A stretch of 64,000 bases of DNA from Plasmopara viticola (lineage: Eukaryota > Oomycota > Peronosporomycetes > Peronosporales > Peronosporaceae), in the NCBI GenBank assembly GCA_001695595.3, contig MBPM02000028.1, positions 682,001 to 746,000 on the forward strand, in the 5' to 3' direction. The translations under genes and the position numbers were made by a program. This document shows positions 42,254-55,577 of this stretch, piece by piece (positions within the stretch are counted from its first letter, which is position 1; every line of letters starts with the position of its first letter). The notes below the pieces were generated by a model. The model saw only the letters and a program-made list of their open reading frames with translations. It did no database searches and had not been told where the DNA came from.

Positions 42254-45200
42254 GACTCGAATACGATTTTAGGCTCAAGATAATTGCGATGTAATACCGG
42301 TAATTGTACCTTTTGAAAGTGAGGGGGAAATAGCGTCTGTCGGAAAAAGGAGCCGTTCCAAATTCACGAAGAACGTCCCGCGCCTTCCCCGCCGTCCACA
42401 CCTAGCGCATCGTCGGGGTCTGTTACACCCGATATGAGCTATACAAACAGCGTCCAAGTGGACCTTGCACAGAGGAGCTGCAGAAAGACATGCGATTATT
42501 TAGTGAAAACGCGTTCATTGTCCCTGTTTTTTTTGAAAAGGGACCTAAACTTCTTTATTGGTTTAGTATATCCGTTATAGTTCTAGCTATAATCCCTTAT
42601 AAGCCGCAGTGTAGGTACAGGCTCAGTCTGCAAATTATATTTATCAAAGACGGCGCCACCATTTTTCTAGTTTCTTTTGTATCGGGAAGCCAGCTTATGA
42701 CAAAAAGGTTGGTTTACGTAGCAGCCGGTTGCGTTGACTTAAACTACATCTAATGAGAACGAAAGTCATGTATCGCTCTCTGACTTATTGGTCGAATAGT
42801 CAATGTTATGACCCAAGATGCAGCAAAAAAGGCTACAAAGTCATAAACCATAAAGCCCAAAAGAGTTGTATTGGCTTCCCGTCTTATAATCGGCATTTGT
42901 TTTTTGATATCCTCGGGACTTTGAGTCTCACATGAGTCCAGAGATGCCATCAGCAAATCTTAGAATCGTTGCCCTCGTACTTGACCTAGCTAGTAAGGGG
43001 CATAAGAATAGCTATACGGTGATCAAAAAATGGCGATAGACACCGCCAATTCAACCGTAAGTCTGAGAGGACGATCACTCACAAGGCTGTGCGTTTGCAT
43101 AGCGAAGAGATGCTATAAAGGGAAGCCACGTCCTGAAGCCCTAGGTCACCTTGCATGGAACACGCGACAGTCGATTTAACTATTTATCTCGTGGGTCCTG
43201 TAGCCGAAACATTTTTTTAACCTCAAGAGCTCTACGATTCCATGGGTGTCGCAGTCTGACCTTCAGGCTCCAAGCGCAATCTTAAGCGCATTTATTTGGT
43301 TCCGGCTCCGCATGGCCGGGTTTACGTGGTCTAGCAATCCTTGGCTGCCAAGGCCAGCAGCTCTTTCATGCATGGTGAGCTGTGAAGTCTACAAACATCA
43401 CCACATTTTTGTAAAGTGGCATGACTTTTCTTCGTGGAAGCCATTGGGTCGACTCTGGCATAACTGTCAAAAAGTCTTTACAATCTAAAATTAGAAAAAA
43501 ACGCCTTGTAAGCAAGCCGCGACCTCATAGGTGCAGATTGGGTAGTATGGAAGTGACAACATTCCCGCGCTTAGAACTTAGGCTCTCAGCACCTGGATTA
43601 CCGCTATCCTAAAGCTGAGAACAGATGCGTTCGACCCATTGACAGAGCAAGTTGTACATAAAACTCACGATCGTTACGTTCTTTGCCCAATGCGGTTGTG
43701 ATATACTGGAGAGTTGGCTTCGGAGTTATTCTCCAGAGCGTGTGCTGAAAAGCACTCAAGACTGGGTTCAGGCCTTCCATGCTTTCTGGCTTTTTCTTAT
43801 GCTTGGTGACGTTCTTGAGTAACATTTGATGTGGCGCTAAACGCACGAGCATAGCCTTCGCAAGGTCGCACTGGAAGTATGCACTTTTAACGTAAGCCGC
43901 TATGGACATGCTGCTCAGCATTTTTGCTTGCACTGTCCGGATAATCTCGTACGGAAAACTTTCTTTTCCTCGTCATTTCTGCTGTCTAGACAATGAACGG
44001 GTTCGTAGGACGGGGACTTGCGTCGGTAAGCGAGTCACGAAACGTTTTGCTTACTGTGATAGCAACTTCAGTCAATAAGTCGTTCTATTAAAAGGTACCG
44101 AAGCTTGGCGACAATAAGACTTTTCTCTTGATTCGGGTCCCAAAATTTAGCTACTTTACCGACGAGGCCTTCCAGGTCAGATCCAGGACCCTGGCGGTCA
44201 TGAGTTTGCTGGGTGAGGTCTTTTGCGCGGCCTATTTGTTGGACGACAAGACTCACATCTTAAAAAGTGTATCATCTAAGTGCTGAGCAGCATTTTCGCC
44301 AACTTGAGGCTTCTCTTTAGTCATAGCAGATAAAGAATTTCTTCTCATCCTTATTATCTCTTGCAGGTGGAATTGCCTCCGGACCACCGGGTGTCGGTGA
44401 GCGCTAGACATGCGCCCTTCTTGCCAGAGTGGAGTAATAGGCTCTCCCAATCTTTCTGAACTGAACATCTCTTTGACGAACGACTCCCTCTCTACTCGCC
44501 ACCCAAGGCGCAGGCGCAGACATGCACAGCCTAATACCTATTAAAGCTCCTTATGTCAAATGTTGGGTTCGTCGATGTCATATTTATATGATTGTGGTGA
44601 ACACCGATCTATGTGTTTGTAGATATGCGGAACAACAATTTTGGAGATGTTAATACTAAGCTCAATCTCTCGAGTGATAATTCTAGTAATGCGATAAATT
44701 CTTGTAATTTAAAATGCTCAAGCTCATCGACGTTTGTCCTTCTTTCTCAAATAGCTTAATTTAGGAAACAAGATTATTTCGCTCATCATCAGAAAGACTT
44801 GCGATGAAGTACGCACTCGTAATCTTTCGAATGCATTTTCGTGAATTTAAACATTTTCAGGTCTAATTGAACCATTCATCTTAAAGACGGCAAAATGTAC
44901 GCCATTTATGACCTTTACATATCGGACAAGATTAATATCCTGACGCACTTTTGCCTTGTCTAGACTATGAGCAAACCCATATCAGCAGGGATGAGAAAGT
45001 AAAATTAAATACGCAAAACTAATTCGAATTCCCATCAAAGCAGAAAAAGTCAAAGTCGGAAGGTTAGTCCTCCCACAGCAATTGCCGCTAGTTTCATGGG
45101 TACACAGACTGTCGGCTTTATCATAGTTACAACGAATTGCAGAAAAATCCATCATGATTCCCAAACGTGCTTAGCTTGAGTCGCTGTCCCAAATAACAGA

Positions 45201-48200
45201 TCAAAGGCACGGTATACTTTTCAATGGAGATGGAAATCCAATTGGCGGTCACCTGGGCCGGGAAAAAAGGTTTTCTTAGTATCAACAACACATTTATGGA
45301 TCAAGTTGTACAACTTGAAGACCCATTCTTTTCCAATACTTCGAATATATGAGCCAAGATAATGCTATTAGGGCTGATTCGAAACGAAAATTGTTATGTG
45401 CTGAAGATGGATCCAAATTTTTAAAGCACCAAATCTGGATACAGCTGTCTTTCTGCAGAGCCAAAAAGTCAGTCGCCTTCAAGTACCTTAATGCTCAGAC
45501 GTCATATTGTGCCTTTAGCTGGACGACCAGTTGAACCATCAATTGCCCCTGCTAACGAGGTTTCTTTTAACCAGGGGATCACTCGTGTCACACAGAAAAA
45601 TGATACCGTAATGCATCTATTGTTTTTTTTGCAGATGTAAGCTACCAGCTTTGTGAAACCTCGTTTTCCACCTGCAGACCATCAATTCTCTCTTTGTCTT
45701 GTTACCCGAATTACGAGAAGTTGTCATACGTAGTTGGATTAGGCTATGTTATCCATATACTCTCCATATTTAAAGCTTTATCTTTAGCGTCTCCGGCTCC
45801 GGTGCTTCCAGCAGAGCTTATCTACCCTTTTAGGAAAGCTTACAAGGCATCGTCATATCTACCTTTGTAACAAGTACTTCGGTACCATCTTTAGTTATTT
45901 CCGGCGCGAACTTGCCCGGGCTTTCTATTTAAGGAGCTACAACGCAAGCCGTAGGAGTTTTTTTATAAATCGCGTGATTTAGAAACATGAGCTTTTTTTT
46001 TACTCAGAGCCAGCATGAGTCGTGAAGCGCTATCTTTTTTTGCTCCGAGAGTTAGCATTAGTCATAATTCCAGGACATGACATAACCCTCACACATCAAA
46101 ATACGACCAGAAAAGATTAAAAAAGTATACAGTCCACACAAGTCAAACCTTTCTCACCAAAAATTTGTGCCTGCTATTGTGGCCATTGAGAAGTCTATAC
46201 AGCAAACCGAAAGCTCATTCTGAAGCACATATTCTAGAACAATCGAATATATACCTAACCTCATAAATCTTCAGAGGCTGATTCAGACAACATACTCAAG
46301 GCACAAGCCACGCTCACAGTGTCCAAATTTTAAGCGGTAACTCGGCATATATACGCAATGCCGTCGAATCAAGATACGGTCGTTTGTAGTTCACAATCGT
46401 GTTGCGCATAAAAGGTGCCTACTGTCTATAGTGGATAAGAAATACAATCAATGGTTGACTATGACCCGCTAAAGTTTGGCACCGGAGGATGAAAAGGGTA
46501 GATACTTTCCTCAACAACGAGCGAGCTCTAATGGTAAGCCTCTAGTTCGTACCAGTAAGGGTAGCTGCTAAAAAATTTGGAATTTGCCTTGTGTACGTTG
46601 CGCTCACTTGAACCATATATATGCACGCCCGTGCGTCCCACATTGCATGATAGTGAGCGATAAGTATACTTACACATACTTTGTGCTCGTTCTCCGATTA
46701 ATCGCTTGTGCCTGATGAGTCAAAAGTCGATATCATTCACATTGATGAGGTGCAAGGGCACAAGGTTAGCAAACTACTATCTCGTATTGACCGTTTGTGA
46801 TCGCCCGAAAGTCCTATAATGCCATCCAGTATTGCTGAACGCTCAACGTGAGACGCGAGTAGCTACAAGAGCCCGGCTGCTTGCTCCATCGATATCATAT
46901 TTGTTTTGGCGACTCAGTTAAGCGCAACTTTGGTACCTGCACTAAGTAACATACCGGTGGTATACACGCCTGATGAAACACCTAAGGGTAGACAAAGGCT
47001 TTTCGAGCGTCGGGTTAAAAGATTTACTCTCATCATGATCTCTCGAACTACTCAAGCACAGTCGACAAGCGAGCGGAATTGCACCTTTGGTAAAAGCTTT
47101 CTCGGCTGAAACCTCATCGTAGACTACCAGCAAACTGTCGTCTTGGAATATGGACAGCAAAATCAGGCTGCTGTAAGCAATGCTTCTGCAGTGGTCCTCA
47201 AGATAAGCTCTACGTGCACCTAAAGCTTCCTACACCAGCGACTTGACGAATAGTACGCTGATCACCGTGATTGTAAACGTCTACAACGGTCACGTTCTTC
47301 TGCCGAAGTGGAATCTTAGGCCTCCTCGAGCTCACTGATCAAGATTGCCTCCTTCAATTTTCAAGATACTAATCCAGGTTTGGCGACGGTACTACGCGAA
47401 AATACTTTTCACGTGGTGGTGACGCTCGCCCTACTTGACAGAGGTAGAGAAGGACTTCTTAGCATTGTGTGGCGCACTAATTTATCATGTCGCTCGCAAT
47501 CAATGTCCAGCGAGCTGGGTCTAGAAACTGGCAGCGATAACGGCGACAATTTCAACGGTTTATGTAACATGCACTGGACCTACCTGTCCAAGATAAAATA
47601 CTCTTTGCTGCTCGATAAGTGCCATGAGTTACCGCCACCCCTTAGCGAGTTAATTCGTCTTGATGAGATTATTTTGTATCTAATTTGCGTCGACACGAAT
47701 TGCACCTGTGCACCAGCATTTGTTATTGTCCAGCAAGAATTCTGTTTGTCAAATCTCCCATCTCAGCTAATTGTGTACGAGTATACATGCATCACAATGG
47801 CAGCGCCGTGAACGCCTCGTATTTTGGCCAAACATGTCACATCTGAAATATAGAAAACGAAGTCACGACGACCATTGCTCAGTGGCTTATGCGTGCATCA
47901 TCAGGACCTCTTCCTTCGTGTACTAGCCTACATGAACCCTTTATGTAGTTATTGCTATTTAAGATGTCACATCATGTGCGTCAATAGGGTCTAACCTATA
48001 TGGGCTTGGCCTACACCTAATCACATGGTATGCAGCAGACGCTGTTCTTTACGAGTGGAAAGTGTGCCACCCCTTGTGCATAGGTAGAGTATCCCCCTTG
48101 ATGCTTTGGCGAAAGGCTAATCGCGCTTCCCACGGCATGGAGCAAGTGTTGTTCTCTAACAATCTGCTTAGCTGTATATGTATAACATTACTTACGCCAT

Positions 48201-51064
48201 TTCACCCATGACATGTAATGGTAGTAGCTTCCTACAAGTGGCTTACATGTCCTCCTACATGCAGCGGAAGATCTTTAACATTATGCGTCAGTTTGAAGCC
48301 AGAAATGCCACTAACGAAGGCTGCTTCTTGATCCCTCACTGGTGTACCACTCACTTCACACTATATATTTTGTGCTTGTTAACGTAAGTGCTCATTTTTG
48401 GCATCCCAATGTCCGGTGCGCTGAACAACTTAGTCCAGTGTCTGCGCCTTCAGCGTTTTTACTTCCTACCAGGGTTAAATCTACGACTCACCAAAGCTTG
48501 CAAAGAGCAAAGCAGATGGCACTCAAGTTTTTTAACTGCTAATTAGCTCAAATTTTGTGAGGCTCCAGCCATGCCGTACCCAGAATAAGGTATTCATCGC
48601 TAATTAGCTTACGCTGAAGAAGTCGCATGTCAACCCGCTGAAGATTCAAAAACAGTAACCCTATTTTCTGCCGCTAAGCAAGCTGTGACATGTAGTTGTA
48701 CAGTCTGACGCTTCATAGCAGCAAAGCAATGATCAACGCTCCGGAGCTGACACGACCGGTCCATGATTTTCGAGACAGTCCGTAATTTTCTAGAACTGTG
48801 CACAGTTGCCTTAGCCACCCCCAATTAAGTTTTTAGATAGCAAAACCCGCGTCATAAAGCACGCAGCTCTTCATATCTAAGCTCTATAGACCTTACATTC
48901 CTCTATAAGGCTTGACAACGCATGCTTCTCCTGCATCCCAACTCTCCCCTACTGAGGGTTCTCTTAGGCAGACGAAACAGCGTATCTGAAACTTCCCTTA
49001 TTCGCGCTTAATTAAATTATAGTAGCAGCACCGGCTACCAAACGCGCCAGGTATAGCATTTTAAAGTGTAACTACATTCGTGCCATCAGCTGCAGGCAAC
49101 AAAGTTGCGGAAGTGGGTAGCATAAGTCCGCATTACACAGTGCTCGTACAGCTCCACGTGTGGGTGTGTAACAAAGCTCCGTAAGTTGATACGTATGTAC
49201 GCAACACTCAACGGATCAGATGGGGACACAGATGAGTGGTAAAGCCCCACTGAATTTGAGAGGCATAGCTCCGCTACTAGATAATGAAAATGCGATACGA
49301 AATTCCAGATGTCATACACTACCCTACAACTGACAGCAAGCCCTCATTATTGGTCGTTGCGTCACACAAGTGTGCTTCAATTGAAGACTTGTCAAAGATA
49401 TGAATCATAAAAAGTGGTTTTATATCTCAAGCGGGGACTAATAATAATAATGGAACCTCTTAAAAAATATAATGACACCCTTTCGGCGGATGTATTCACT
49501 TTTGGCCTTCTTAGCTCTAGTTTTGGGAATCCTGAAGGATGTCCAAGATTTGGCAAATGTTAACCAAAGGAAGGATCAGATTTATGCCCAGAGACCGTTA
49601 TAAGATTTCTACCGGTAGAGAAAGGTTGGACACGAGATTTATCTCGTGCCAAGCACAGAGAAGACAAATTCACTGCCTAAAGAGCAATGTGAGCTATTTA
49701 ACACCTCTTCGGTTAAAAGGAAAAAGTATGCATAGGCGAAGGTCAAAATTGTCGCACTTGTTACCACAATTTTGTGAAAAGCGAGCAGAGGTGGCGATTG
49801 ATAAATGCTTTCGATTAAGCAAACAGTGCAACAGAATTGTACAAACATTTATTTTAAGGGAGGGTGCGTTGCTTTATAACATGTCCGAGTGGGAGTTGTG
49901 AACGAGAGATGATCAGCAAGCCGATTGAAGCCCGTTCGTTATCGATAGGCTTGGTGACATGCGAAAGCTTACACATTTTCAAAACATTCTTGCAGAATAA
50001 CGCTTGGTTGGAAGATTGCCATTGCGGTCACATTAAGCCAAAATACTCCACTCTAGGTGATGTAGACGCTGAATAGCCCAACTTGTATCTTTAGATCTCA
50101 CCCAGACCTATTTACCAACAACTTCCTCTAGTATTAGCATGATTGTTTTGACATAATCTGTCAAAACGGTATTCTAGTTACTTGAGACAAATTCCAATGA
50201 TGCACACCTTACATGAGACACGCGCGAGAGCAGTTGGTATATCGATTGTGGAAAAGTATGCGTACCGTCTAATTGATTAAAGCAAATACTACCATAAGTT
50301 GTGCAAGTACTCCATTGAAAAGCATCGATGCCTTCCTGGAATCGTCGTGATTGTGAGCAATTTCATTTTGCGGTTGAAATTCGTAGATTTTAAACTTATT
50401 TTTTGTAGTAGAATAGAATGTCATGGAGTGGCCCGTCTCTCAGACGCAAGCTCATCAACTTTATAAGTGAAATGTCGATGAAAACTAGACAATGTTATGA
50501 GCAAGACACAGTATGAATGTCTTTAATTGCATCATGGAAATGATTAATGCGGATATAACACTTCGAAATCAACGAAGGATGAGCCGCATGAAGGAAAATG
50601 AATGCTTAGATGAGTCGTCTTGTGGCGCAAAGGCTAACCAAAGAATCCGATGAACATTTCTCTACACGACTCGATTAACTAAGATGGCAAAGGCAACTTT
50701 TGAGTTCGAATTTCGCACAACATCAACCCAAAAAATATTCGCCACACACGATGACGCCTAAGAAGGGCGCTTATCAAATATCGATGCGGAGCTTGAATTC
50801 AGAACTGAAGTATTTGATGAGACAAGTCTTTGAATGGCAAAAAAGTATGATGCTTTTTAATTTACGCAAAAATGCCAAATCCAGCATGTGCTACTTCCAC
50901 AAATCGTATCTACCAGTAACGAGATTTGCACGGGCTTATCGTTTTTGCTAAGCGTGAAAGTTCACAATGCAGCCCGATCCTGCCAAGGTAATCAAATAGC
51001 GTTAGGGCAATTGGTACAAGCATAGTCTTTTAATTTTCATTCATCTGTTTTTGTGGAAAATATG

Positions 51065-51160
51065 CTAAGAGCAACGGTTCATCCGATCAACCTTAAGTTC
51101 CGCCAGCGTTCGCGCCTTCTTTTCGGCAAGCAAGGAAAGCACGAATTCTCCAAAACGTGT
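51065..51160 (-). repeat. Dispersed degenerate coding repeat, copy B
   Basis: The minus-strand translation EFVLSLLAEKKARTLAELKV matches the segment in copy A at 25640-25760; the DNA also aligns (CTTGCTTGC, GCGCGAACGC/GCGCATGCGG). The parent element is unknown. Confidence 0.3.
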
Positions 51161-52754
51161 ATTAATCAAGGGTTTCGCTATTAAGACGTACAAGATAACG
51201 AGATTGACTTAAGAAACGGTCACAGGGAAACTTCACCTCGCTTCTAGCCCCTCAAAGTGCTCGCAGCAGCGATGTAAAGGCCAGCAACTAACATGAATAG
51301 GAAGAACTTTAGCCTACAATACGCGTGTAGTGAGATCTTTGGTCCTGCTGATCTGAGGCCAGTCCTAATAGATTAAGCAATGTCGAGCAAGGCGACATCC
51401 GCTGCCTTGACTGCGGTAAAATAGGGCACATGATCCGTAGCAGTTCGAATAAGTCCACTATTAACTTGCCCATACGGTTCGTAATGCTGCTAAAAAAAGC
51501 CGCGACCACAGATCCAGAGGTGTTGGTAAAAATGAATTTTTCGAGAATGCTCATGATGGTTGCATGGTCAGAACCTATCGGAATAGGTTACTTCCTTTAA
51601 CTCGACATTATTCGAATGAGGAGTTCGTAGCGCTAAGATGTTGGCTGTACGCGCAAATACCATGCTAACTTATTCTAAGTCTTGGTCGACTTATGGCTAC
51701 ATAAATTTATTATCTTAACAGGCCCCGGAGCGTTCAAAAATATCTCGCAGCAAAAAACGCTTGCCGTCAACCTGACGGAATTTACGCATCGGAAAACAAG
51801 TCCTTTTTTGTTACATTTGCGTATAAGACTATTTAGGGTCGAATAATCTCTAACTATGATTATGATCTCGATAGCACAAAGCCGATTATTTGTCCTTGAC
51901 ACGAACAAATATGACTTGATCCTAAGGATGCCACGGCTAGAAAAGGATGTGCGTTAACCGAATGGTAGGGCGATAAGACCATAGGTGCTTGCCGCACAAT
52001 CTCGACCACCAGAGCGTTAATCTGTCATGTAACACCTTTGTGGTGGGTTCGGTCCGAAAGACAGCCTGGGTAATTACACGCCAAAATTAAACATTGGAAG
52101 TATCGATGATGCAGCATTTCTGATATTTATGCTGCCTATAGTGCTGATTCTAGACAACTTTGCCTGGAACATAGCCTTTGTGGCATCGAAGGGAGATTTT
52201 CATCTTTTAACAAAAGTTTTCGGCTTACAACTGAGCCAATTGCTTAGTAGCTTTGAGCTCCTCTTTGCCAGTTTCGCTGATCGAGCACATCCGCCACGGC
52301 ACGACGGCCAACTAAATTGTCTATTTTCTTTGGATCAACTCTGCAACCATGGCGGGCTCAACAAATGGTATCGTCTCATCTATATGCAGGCCAATGCTAC
52401 TCGCTTGCGAAATTGTCTCATCTACAATCGATGGTGCTATGCTACCCCTGCCTAGCTGTGTTTCTTTGGACCTAAGCTATTCGCATGCAAAGTTTCGAGC
52501 TGATTCTGGCTACAATTTTATTTAAGCAAGCGTGAGTGTGACTTTTCGAACGCTAACGATTTGATTTATGGGATTCTATACGCTTTAAGGAAATCGTTTC
52601 TGTGCTAAGTGCTTAAGTGCGTGCAACTTTTTTAAGTATGAGCTGATTGACAAGAGATTAAATCTAAACTTTCTAGCCCATCACAAGACTAGGAATTCAT
52701 CGTGCTAAACGGTTTGACTGAACGATAAAAAGGTGAGAATGGTTTAGGCGCTGA

Positions 52755-52988
52755 AGTTGGTTATGGCAATCACCATCGGCTTCCGGCCGTTTGCCGGAGT
52801 ACCGCGAGCTCATTCGTGAGATCCAGTCATCATTTAAAGACCCCAAGGCATCCACAGATAAGGATCCGGCATATACGGCATCGAAGGAATACTTCGATGT
52901 GGATTTTGAACACCCTGTATGTGTGAAACAAGAGATTAAACTCGTACCAGGCAAAAGTACTGCAAAATGGCTACTTCCACATGAGCAA
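52755..52988 (+). pseudogene. Orphan exon-like gene fragment
   Basis: A 78-codon open stretch from 52755 reads as a hydrophilic globular protein (LPEYRELIREIQSSFKDPKA, then YTASKEYFDVDFEHP and KSTAKWLLPHEQR) and stops at a perfect splice donor GTAAGT at 52989. Upstream it is blocked by a stop and has no ATG. Nothing continuing it was found downstream. It looks like an exon of a broken or captured host gene. I do not recognise the protein. Confidence 0.35.
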
Positions 52989-54395
52989 CGTAAGTTTATC
53001 GTCTTTGGCAAAACCCTCACAGCCATATATATATATATGATAGTCAACTAAGCCTTACCACTTCGCCAAACCATCTAAGAGAAGTGGCATAGGCCGAGCC
53101 AAAATTCCTCTCTTCGGCAAATACACACTTCTGAATGTTGACATAAAGCATTAATGTCCTCATGATCTTTAATAGTTGTCTTAGGTAATTGTCTCATGAG
53201 ACAATATATTCGCCACTCTTTGCAGTCCCAATCGATTGATCGTAGCATAACCTTTGATGGGAAAATGAGTCATCGCTATACGATGTGAGCTGGATCAATG
53301 TACAACGGGACTGATGAAGGCTACCCATTACGCTTTTTGGCTATCTTCTATAAAGTCCACACCTCCTACGTATGGCTAATATGAGGTCGTTTGTGACCGA
53401 CGTCTGAGAGACGCAACCCTGGAGCTAGTGATCGTGTAGCCGACAAAATCAGTTGTTTCAATAAGAAATGCACTTCTGGCCTCAGCTTAAGATCCTTAAG
53501 ACTTGTTTGATAGAATCTCTCCCTTAAGCACAACGTCACACCGTTACGCTTAGAAGTGAATTCTTTTGTTGCCTAGGCTTACACTCCTCCTCAAATTTAC
53601 CGCTAATAAGGAGAGCCACCCAGTCACGCTCTGCTAGAGGTGAGATGAGTGTGTCGCAGTGAGTTGTGACGCAACATCGATATATATCACACATCGCTGA
53701 GACTTTGACGTTTCAGATGATTTATTTTCGCATCGCCTTGATGTCAGGTCCGACAGCTTAAGAGTCGCACGCCCGGGCAAAAAATATTTCTTCATCAACG
53801 TCATCACAAACCCAAGGCTTTTGTGCAACCTAGAAAGGTTTTAAAGAGACGAGATCTTTATACTAAGGTGGTCACTTAAAGCAATTGCACGCTGCCTCTC
53901 AGCTTAAGACCAGTACGTTATGGCTATGGACAATTTCGGTCACCGTATTGCCATCCGAACCCACCGTAACAGTAAGGTCAAGCGCGAGGACAATGAAGCT
54001 GGGATCTTACAGAGCTCATATGACACTCGAAGTCCTGAGGGTCTCATAGCTTTTAAAAACACTCCACGTCAAATGTTCGGTGCATCTTTATCGTTTTGAG
54101 CACCTCGACAGTGTACGCTAACCCGTGCCTTCCCAGAAGCCTAATAGATCTGACAAAAGATGTTTCATTTTGCTCCAAAAAAACCGGGCTTACTCTTTCC
54201 AGCGGTACTATGGAAGCATAATTCTCGTGTTAAATAAAGGCTCTTTTAGCTCAATTTGGTCACATCCCGTACCCTGCAGATTATAATCGGAAAATAATCG
54301 TGTCAGAAATTGTAAGTAACAAGTCTTTTGAGTCTTCCTCTTACTTATTAGCGCTCACATGTCAAAAAATTGGCGAAACCTTAATTTATGCTTAC

Positions 54396-54410
54396 TAAGT
54401 AAAATTCTTT
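54396..54410. repeat. Target-site duplication, left copy
   Basis: TAAGTAAAATTCTTT, repeated exactly at 55563-55577. Confidence 0.9.
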
Positions 54411-55562
54411 TCGGAAAAGGTTGGGGTGACGCCCTCCTTCCAAGCACGGGGGCTAAATGCTCGCGCGCTTCGGGCAGGTGCTCTCGGGCATCTGCAAGTC
54501 TCTAACGAGTCTCACCCTCGACGCGGCGGTCTCCAGCACCAGGCCAAACCCCCTTCCACGCCCTTAACCGCGCCAACCGCATCCGGATTGGCTCCTTTAA
54601 TGTAAATTCTCTAGGTTCGAAGCGCAAGAAGCACGAAACACTCCCCGAAGATCTCCGGCGCTACCGCGTCGATATCCTTGGCCTCCGAGAAACCAAGATC
54701 TACGATAGAGGTGAGCACCGCATTGATGACTTCCTTCTAACCCTGAAAAAAAAAAAAAAAACGAAGCCAAGACCGAAGTCACCGAAATCCGCCGCCACTG
54801 CAACCCGACGGGCGCCACTCGACACGCCCGAGCCCGAGAAGAAACCTGGCGCCACACTTAGAAGCTCGGAACTTCCTCGGCGATATTAAAGATCTATTCC
54901 GACGCAAGTCCCCGTCCACCCTCGCGCTCCACCGCCTCTGGTCCGTCTGGCTCCGCCCCTCGCTCAACTCACCCAAGACCCGCATTCGATTGTACAACAC
55001 CTACGTTCTACCGATTCTGCTGTACAAGTGCGCCACCTGGGCTCTTACCATGTCAGAGCTCCACGGCCTCGAGATTTTCCATCGCCGCCAGCTTCGCTAC
55101 GCTCTTGGCTATCGCTACCCCCGACACATTTCGAATGCAAGGCTCTACGACCTCTGTGATGAGCGGCCGCTGAGACTACGACTGACACAAGCTCGCTGGC
55201 GCCTGTTTGGCCATGTACTTCGCCGCAATCCCGACATTCCAGCTAACCTTCAGATGCGTGCCTACTTCTTCTCCACCGCAGCAAAATGGCGCGGACGTCC
55301 CCGCACCACGCCCCCTCAACACTCGACCACAACCTTGTTTCCCGTGGCTCCGGCTCTCGACTCCGGATAGCACAAGAACTCGAAGTGGTACGTACCCTTG
55401 CACAAGACCGAAAGAAATGGAAGACCCTCACGACCTCGGTGCTGGTAGCACTGCCCGCCGAACGAGACTCGACGTATGCGGACACCACTCTATGCCGTGG
55501 ACTAGCCAGACTGAGCCTAGCACGTGCATAACTTGGCAACGCGATAACGTAATACATTACAT
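54411..55562 (+). mobile_element. Internally deleted non-LTR retrotransposon (LINE), recent insertion
   Basis: A 1152-bp element bounded by an exact 15-bp duplication. It starts TCGGAAAAGGTTGGGGTGAC, with the same 5' leader as the two short copies. From 54557 it encodes the start of an AP-type endonuclease (RIRIGSFNVNSLGSKRKKH, then DILGLRETKI). This is cut at an internal run of about 16 A near 54746. After the junction comes the C-terminal end of a reverse transcriptase protein (about 54865-55370): RLYNTYVLPILLYKCATWAL, FHRRQLRYALGYRYPRHISN, RLFGHVLRRNPDIPA. The final part continues in another frame (TLDHNLVSRGSGSRLR, then AQDRKKWKTL), so there is a frameshift near 55310. The catalytic RT palm is missing, so the copy is not autonomous. 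It ends GATAACGTAATACATTACAT. Confidence 0.88.
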
Positions 55563-55577
55563 TAAGTAAAATTCTTT
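55563..55577. repeat. Target-site duplication, right copy
   Basis: Exact 15-bp copy of 54396-54410. Confidence 0.9.

Larger units (their letters stand above)
42254..54395. other. 12-kb gene-poor region
   Basis: No intact gene is supported. Short frames on both strands are not protein-like, apart from a frame at 52755-52988 (listed separately) and a weak one at 42405-42490 (YELYKQRPSG ... EELQKDMR) next to the GPKOW gene. A repeat relative lies at about 51065-51160. An (AT)8 microsatellite is near 53025. The region is likely decayed transposon sequence. Confidence 0.5.

Noticed and set aside
43604..43933. 109-codon minus-strand frame with FQCDLAKA, similar to the gypsy fragment at 9388
   Set aside because: The similarity is limited to a few residues and the expected LGLANYY block is absent.
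47380..47811. 143-codon plus-strand frame
   Set aside because: No domain, no signal peptide, no splice context, and it lies in decayed sequence; likely chance.
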